Source of the DNA: Salinirubellus litoreus
Lineage (GTDB): Archaea; Halobacteriota; Halobacteria; Halobacteriales; Haloarculaceae
Direction: 5' to 3'
Length of the DNA: 64,000 bases
NCBI RefSeq assembly: GCF_037335815.1
Contig: NZ_CP147841.1
Coordinates: forward strand, 2,542,001 to 2,606,000
The notes beneath the pieces are model-generated. The model did no database searches. It had not been told where the DNA came from and worked only from the letters and a program-made list of their open reading frames with translations. A program made the translations under genes and the position numbers. Shown here one piece after another: positions 60,812 to 64,000 of the stretch; position 1 is the first letter of the stretch; the number at the start of each line of letters is the position of its first letter.

Positions 60812-61284
60812 ACGGGACCGACCCCGATCCGGACCAGGAACTCCGCGTCTCGAAGATCCGCGACGGGACCGTCATCGATCACATCGCCGCCGGGCAGGCG
60901 CTGAACGTCCTCGCCATCCTCGGCATCGACGGCTCGGGCGGCGAGACCGTCAGCATCGGGATGAACGTTCCCTCCGATCGACTGGGGCGCAAGGACATCG
61001 TGAAGGTCGAGGGCCGCGAACTCAGCCAGGACGAGGTCGACGTCCTCTCGCTCATCGCCCCCGCCGCGAGCATCAACATCGTCCGCGGGTTCGAGGTGGT
61101 CGAGAAGTCCCGCGTCGAGCGCCCGACGACGGTGTCGGGTGTGCTCTCGTGTCCGAACGCCAACTGCATCTCGACGGAGGGCGAGCCGGTCGACTCGCGG
61201 TTCGAGGTGCTCGACGAGGGGGTCCGGTGTGGCTACTGTGACACCATCGTCCGCGAGGACATCGCGGAGCTCATCGGGGTCTGA
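60808..61284 (+). CDS. pyrI: Aspartate carbamoyltransferase regulatory subunit
   Basis: 158 residues. Allosteric domain (VSKIRDGTVIDHIAAGQALN; GMNVPSDRLGRKDIVKVEGR) followed by the zinc domain with CPNANCISTEG and CGYCDT (four Cys). Binds CTP/ATP and controls PyrB. Its TGA stop overlaps the left end of a palindromic repeat. Confidence 0.97.
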   Translation: MNGTDPDPDQELRVSKIRDGTVIDHIAAGQALNVLAILGIDGSGGETVSIGMNVPSDRLGRKDIVKVEGRELSQDEVDVLSLIAPAASINIVRGFEVVEKSRVERPTTVSGVLSCPNANCISTEGEPVDSRFEVLDEGVRCGYCDTIVREDIAELIGV

Positions 61285-61364
61285 TACGGATTGTTGTAAC
61301 GATTTACCGGCGACCACTCGAACGGGGTCCGCGATCGCCGGCAAAAGACTACAACAATCCGTAT
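61284..61364. repeat. 81-bp palindromic element, copy B, beginning at the pyrI stop
   Basis: The arms ATACGGATTGTTGTA (61284-61298) and TACAACAATCCGTAT (61350-61364) form a perfect 15-bp inverted repeat. The inner gatttaccggcgacc and gcgatcgccggcaaaag arms also pair partly. The left end starts with the last base of the pyrI TGA. Same element as copy A at 29709-29788. Confidence 0.75.
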
Positions 61365-61585
61365 GAGCCCGATCCCCCCGGTCGTCGTTCTCGCGCCCCC
61401 AGGTTCAAGTACTGGAACGGGACCACCGACCCCGTGGTGTAGATCCCGCCCCGACCGGTCCGCGGGCGCGCGACGACGCCGGTCGGAATCGCCGTCGAGC
61501 CATCGAGTCGTCGCCTGCTCGTCACGCTCGCCGTCGGGGAAACCTGCGGCCGCAGCCTCATCGAGCACGGTGAGGGGTGCGTAAT
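61365..61585. other. Intergenic sequence with no supportable gene
   Basis: 221 bp between the palindromic repeat and the next promoter; the gene-free stretch from 61285 totals 335 bp. A reading frame ending at 61442 spells FKYWNGTTDPVV before a stop, which may be a decayed gene end, but no start or family could be found. Confidence 0.4.
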
Positions 61586-61594
61586 AACTATATT
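61586..61594 (+). promoter_or_regulatory. TATA box of the 22-residue peptide
   Basis: aactatatt at 61586-61594, 26-34 nt before ATG 61620; leaderless. Confidence 0.5.
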
Positions 61595-61619
61595 CGTCCC
61601 CCTCGATCGATTCGTCCGT

Positions 61620-61688
61620 ATGTCGAAGAAAGTCATCCTCGCCGCCGTACTGCTCGTCGTCGCGCTCGTCTACGTCACGCGTCGATAG
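61620..61688 (+). CDS. 22-residue single-span membrane peptide
   Basis: An ATG at the expected leaderless position after a TATA box opens a 22-codon ORF: a basic start (MSKK), one Ala/Val/Leu helix (VILAAVLLVVALVYV) and a basic tail (TRR). The match of promoter, start and hydrophobic sequence argues for a real micropeptide, but its shortness prevents certainty. It sits 85 bp before the TIM-barrel gene. Confidence 0.5.
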   Translation: MSKKVILAAVLLVVALVYVTRR

Positions 61689-61773
61689 GTCCCAGCCGGA
61701 GCATCGCCCGTCGACCGATATCCCACCCCACTTCTTTCGAACGGCTTACCCGTCGGAACCACCACTACCGGGT

Positions 61774-62655
61774 ATGCCCACCGTCGGGGTCGTCACGCGG
61801 AACGAGGAGGAGACCGAGTGGCCCGAGTTCGACGCCGCGTTCTACGAGGTGAAGGACGTGTCGGGGCGACAGAACGAACCCCTCGAGAACGCGGTGAACA
61901 TGGTGTCGTGCTTCGGTGACAACGCCGCCGCGGCCGGGGAGCCAGAGCTCGTCCCCGTGAACCCGGAGGGCCAGCCCGCGAACCGCGACCGACCGTACTT
62001 CGACTGGGCGTACGTCGACCCGACCCACGACCGCTACTGCGAGGGGCTCCTCGAGATCATCGAGGAGTGCGCGGCCGCCAACGGCGACGTCCGCCTCGAC
62101 GACGTGGGGTTTCCCCGCGAGGAGTACTGCTACTGTGACCGCTGTAACGAGCGGTTCGAGGCCTGGGTCGACGCCCGACACGATGCCGGTGGACCCCGCC
62201 CCGAGGAGACGGGGTTCGAGGACCGCCTCACGTGGCGCGCGGAGGTCATCACCGACTTCGTCCGCGAGGCGACCGATCGGATCCCCGGGCGGACCTACCT
62301 CACGCTCTACCCCGACCCCTACGGCGATCACCTCTACCGGCGGGCCGGACTGGACCTGGCGGCGCTCGCGCCGATGGTCGACGAGTTCGTCGTCCCGCTG
62401 TACGACACCCACTACGGGACGACCTACTGGCTGGAGACCATCGCGTCGGGCTTTCGCGACCGACTCGACGAGCTCGGCGTCGACATGGCGGTCGAGCTCT
62501 ACGCCGTGAACGTCGACATCGACGATCTCCTCCACGCCGCGGAGGTAGCGGAGGCGTACGCCGATCGGGTGCTGTTCGGCTACGACGCCTCGAACGCCCG
62601 GGCGGCGCTCCGGCGGCGCGACGCCGAGAGCCGCGAGGGCGTCTCGCACGGCTGA
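61774..62655 (+). CDS. TIM-barrel-like protein, glycoside-hydrolase-related, unknown substrate
   Basis: 293 residues. Segments fit a (beta/alpha) barrel: MPTVGVVTRNEEETEW, WAYVDPTHDRYCEGLLEIIE, VRLDDVGFPREEYCYCDRCN, RTYLTLYPDPYGDHLYRR, EFVVPLYDTHYGTTYWLETI, VDMAVELYAVNVD and DRVLFGYDASNARAAL. The C-x-C-x2-C cluster (YCYCDRCNERF) at the end of a strand recalls CxCxxC metal or structural sites in several glycoside-hydrolase-like families. Candidate acids are D/E at VRLDD and YDTHYG. The family was not identified by name. Confidence 0.75.
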   Translation: MPTVGVVTRNEEETEWPEFDAAFYEVKDVSGRQNEPLENAVNMVSCFGDNAAAAGEPELVPVNPEGQPANRDRPYFDWAYVDPTHDRYCEGLLEIIEECAAANGDVRLDDVGFPREEYCYCDRCNERFEAWVDARHDAGGPRPEETGFEDRLTWRAEVITDFVREATDRIPGRTYLTLYPDPYGDHLYRRAGLDLAALAPMVDEFVVPLYDTHYGTTYWLETIASGFRDRLDELGVDMAVELYAVNVDIDDLLHAAEVAEAYADRVLFGYDASNARAALRRRDAESREGVSHG

Positions 62656-62713
62656 GCGGCTCGGCGAGGAACCGGGCCAGAGTTATACCTCGGGGGTATC
62701 GAGAGGGGAGTAC

Positions 62714-63871
62714 ATGCCAGAACCACGGATCGTGTCGGTCGGGCTCTCACCCGTCGGACGGACGGACCTGACCGGCCGCGACCTCTTCTCGGCCGCGCTC
62801 GCCGAGGCGTTCGAGGGCCTCCCGGACCCCGCGGAGGTCGTCGAGGCGCTCTACGTCGGCAACCAGTCCGAGCGGTACGAACACCAGATCATGTACGGGA
62901 CGCTCCTCGCGGAGTGGGCGGGCCTCCGCGATATCCCCGCCGAACGCGTCGAGGGGTGTGCGGCGGCGGGCGCGATGGCGCTCCGCCGCGCCGTCGAGGA
63001 CGTCCGCTCGGGCCGCTACGAGGCGGTGCTCGCCGCGGGCGTCGAGAAGATGACCGCCGGCGGGACTGGCGGGGCGACCGACTCGCTCTCGGCGGCGTTC
63101 GACCGCGCGCTCGAACAGCGCTCGGGCATCACCGCACCGTCCCAGTACGCGCTGCTCGCACAGCGGTACATGCACGAACACGACGTGACCGAGCGCGACC
63201 TCGCCGGGATCGCGGTGAAGAACCACGCCAACGCCGCGAGGAACCCCCGGGCCCAGTACCGGAGCGAGATCGACGTCGACACCGTCCTCGACTCGGACTA
63301 CGTTGCCCCGCCGCTGAAGCTGTTCGACTGCGCGCCCGTCTCGGACGGCGGGGCGGCCGTCCTCGTGACGAACGAGACGGTCGCCGCGGATCTCACGGAC
63401 GAGACGGTGACGGTGGCCGGCTCGGACGCCGCCGCGCACAACCTCGCAGTCGCCGAGCGGAACCTCACCTTCCCGGAAGGGGCGGCCGCGGCCGCGGAAC
63501 GCACCTTCGAGCAGGCGGGTATCGAACCCGGGGACGTCGACGTCGCGGAGGTCCACGACGCGTTCACGGTCTGCGAGGCGCTGCTCTCCGAGGCCGCCGG
63601 GTTCGCCCCGCGCGGCCGGGGTATCGAGTGTGCCCTGCCTCCCGAGGAACGGTCGGAGGGATGGACGGACGTCCACCTCTCGACCAGCGGCGGGCTCAAG
63701 GCACGGGGCCACCCCATCGGCGCGACGGGGCTCGCACAGGCCGTCGAGGCGTACGAACAGCTGACCGGCCGGGCGGGTGACCGGCAGGTCGACGGCGCGG
63801 AGACGGCGTTCCTCCTGAACGAGGGCGGTGTCGCCGACGCCGTAACCGTCACCCACGTCCTGGAGGCCTGA
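62714..63871 (+). CDS. Thiolase-family protein (acetyl-CoA C-acyltransferase type)
   Basis: 385 residues. Here the acyl-accepting residue is Cys (RVEGCAAAGAMALRRAVED, Cys about 82), unlike the Ser enzyme at 39.1 kb. Catalytic His in VAEVHDAFTVCEAL and LKARGHPIGATGLAQAV. The next gene, two bases after the stop, is a zinc-ribbon/OB-fold DUF35 protein, the partner that in archaea complexes with such thiolases (and with HMG-CoA synthase) to channel acetoacetyl-CoA. It could feed the mevalonate pathway or lipid degradation. Confidence 0.92.
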   Translation: MPEPRIVSVGLSPVGRTDLTGRDLFSAALAEAFEGLPDPAEVVEALYVGNQSERYEHQIMYGTLLAEWAGLRDIPAERVEGCAAAGAMALRRAVEDVRSGRYEAVLAAGVEKMTAGGTGGATDSLSAAFDRALEQRSGITAPSQYALLAQRYMHEHDVTERDLAGIAVKNHANAARNPRAQYRSEIDVDTVLDSDYVAPPLKLFDCAPVSDGGAAVLVTNETVAADLTDETVTVAGSDAAAHNLAVAERNLTFPEGAAAAAERTFEQAGIEPGDVDVAEVHDAFTVCEALLSEAAGFAPRGRGIECALPPEERSEGWTDVHLSTSGGLKARGHPIGATGLAQAVEAYEQLTGRAGDRQVDGAETAFLLNEGGVADAVTVTHVLEA

Positions 63872-63872
63872 G

Positions 63873-64000
63873 ATGTCCGAAGAACCGTCCCCACTCGGTC
63901 CCGAGGAGATCACCTCGGACAGCCCGTTCACGCTCCCGGGGTTCTTCGACGCCCTGTCGGAGGGTCGCCTGCTCGGTGCGGTCTGTTCGGACTGCGGGAA
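63873..64000 (+). CDS. DUF35 / OB-fold zinc-ribbon protein (3' end cut by window)
   Basis: Starts at ATG 63873, one base after the thiolase stop codon. The first 42 codons give MSEEPSPLGPEEITSDSPFT, LPGFFDALSEGRLLGAVCSD and the start of a zinc ribbon (CSDCGK). This matches the N-terminus of DUF35 proteins that partner archaeal thiolases. Incomplete; the OB-fold is outside the window. Confidence 0.85.
   Translation, partial: MSEEPSPLGPEEITSDSPFTLPGFFDALSEGRLLGAVCSDCG

Noticed and set aside
61407..61442. Reading frame ending FKYWNGTTDPVV
   Set aside because: Looks like a protein end but no start, upstream coding signal or family could be supported.

Overview
The window is high-GC haloarchaeal (class Halobacteria) chromosome. 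Several things point there: strongly acidic proteins, archaeal information-processing genes (TFB, aIF2-beta, RNase P component 4, a 7S SRP RNA), archaeal lipid genes (HMG-CoA reductase, a UbiA enzyme of the digeranylgeranylglyceryl-phosphate synthase type), ADP-forming acetyl-CoA synthetase, TATA boxes about 25-35 nt upstream of apparently leaderless starts, and several Halobacteria-only families. The species cannot be named from the sequence alone. Most of the window is ordinary core chromosome.

Layout. 1-12.2 kb: a truncated acetamidase/formamidase, a tRNA methylthiotransferase, a lipoprotein, a cupin, a DoxX protein, HMG-CoA reductase, a sensor kinase with a degenerate receiver domain, an amidohydrolase and phosphoglycerate mutase. 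12.2-13.6 kb: an A+T-rich island with an orphan membrane-anchored protein, a small ORF and a 101-bp inverted-repeat element. 13.6-19.9 kb: the NurA and HerA end-resection pair, separated by a frameshifted MFS transporter and two other genes. 20-26 kb: a Usp protein, a Trm112-like protein, PurA, a small winged-helix protein and a long acidic protein. 25.8-27.8 kb: rnp4, a YhbY/CRM protein, an MscS channel and the SRP RNA. 28-31 kb: a coiled-coil protein, Nudix, CoA-binding and UbiA genes, then tRNA-Arg(UCG) followed by tRNA-derived repeats.

31-36 kb: a rhodanese, a beta-propeller protein, a Nudix gene interrupted by a MITE-like element, and a histidine kinase. 36.2-40.7 kb is a compact operon for hydroxyacyl-CoA/PHA-type precursor metabolism: a FabG/PhaB-like reductase, a carboxyltransferase, a small carboxylase subunit, and a two-subunit haloarchaeal beta-ketothiolase with Ser in place of Cys. 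43-48 kb: a YbaK protein, ADP-forming acetyl-CoA synthetase translationally coupled to a BioD/DRTGG protein, and an enoyl-CoA hydratase. 49-52 kb: TFB, a small zinc ribbon, aIF2-beta, UPF0058 and UPF0212. 52-59 kb: an OGG-type glycosylase, a ligase-like pseudoenzyme, acylphosphatase, NAD(P)HX repair enzyme, MoaC, HflX, FUN14 and a RAD55-like protein without a P-loop. 59.9-64 kb: pyrB-pyrI, a 22-residue membrane peptide, a TIM-barrel-like protein, and a second thiolase with the start of its DUF35 partner.

The main signs of genome dynamics are three kinds of small palindromic or terminal-inverted-repeat elements: an element in two copies that begins at a gene's stop codon, a MITE-like element inside a Nudix gene, and a 101-bp element at 13.4 kb. 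There are also tRNA-derived repeats and one transporter with two single-base frameshifts. No CRISPR array, complete insertion sequence, prophage or recognisable defence island was seen.
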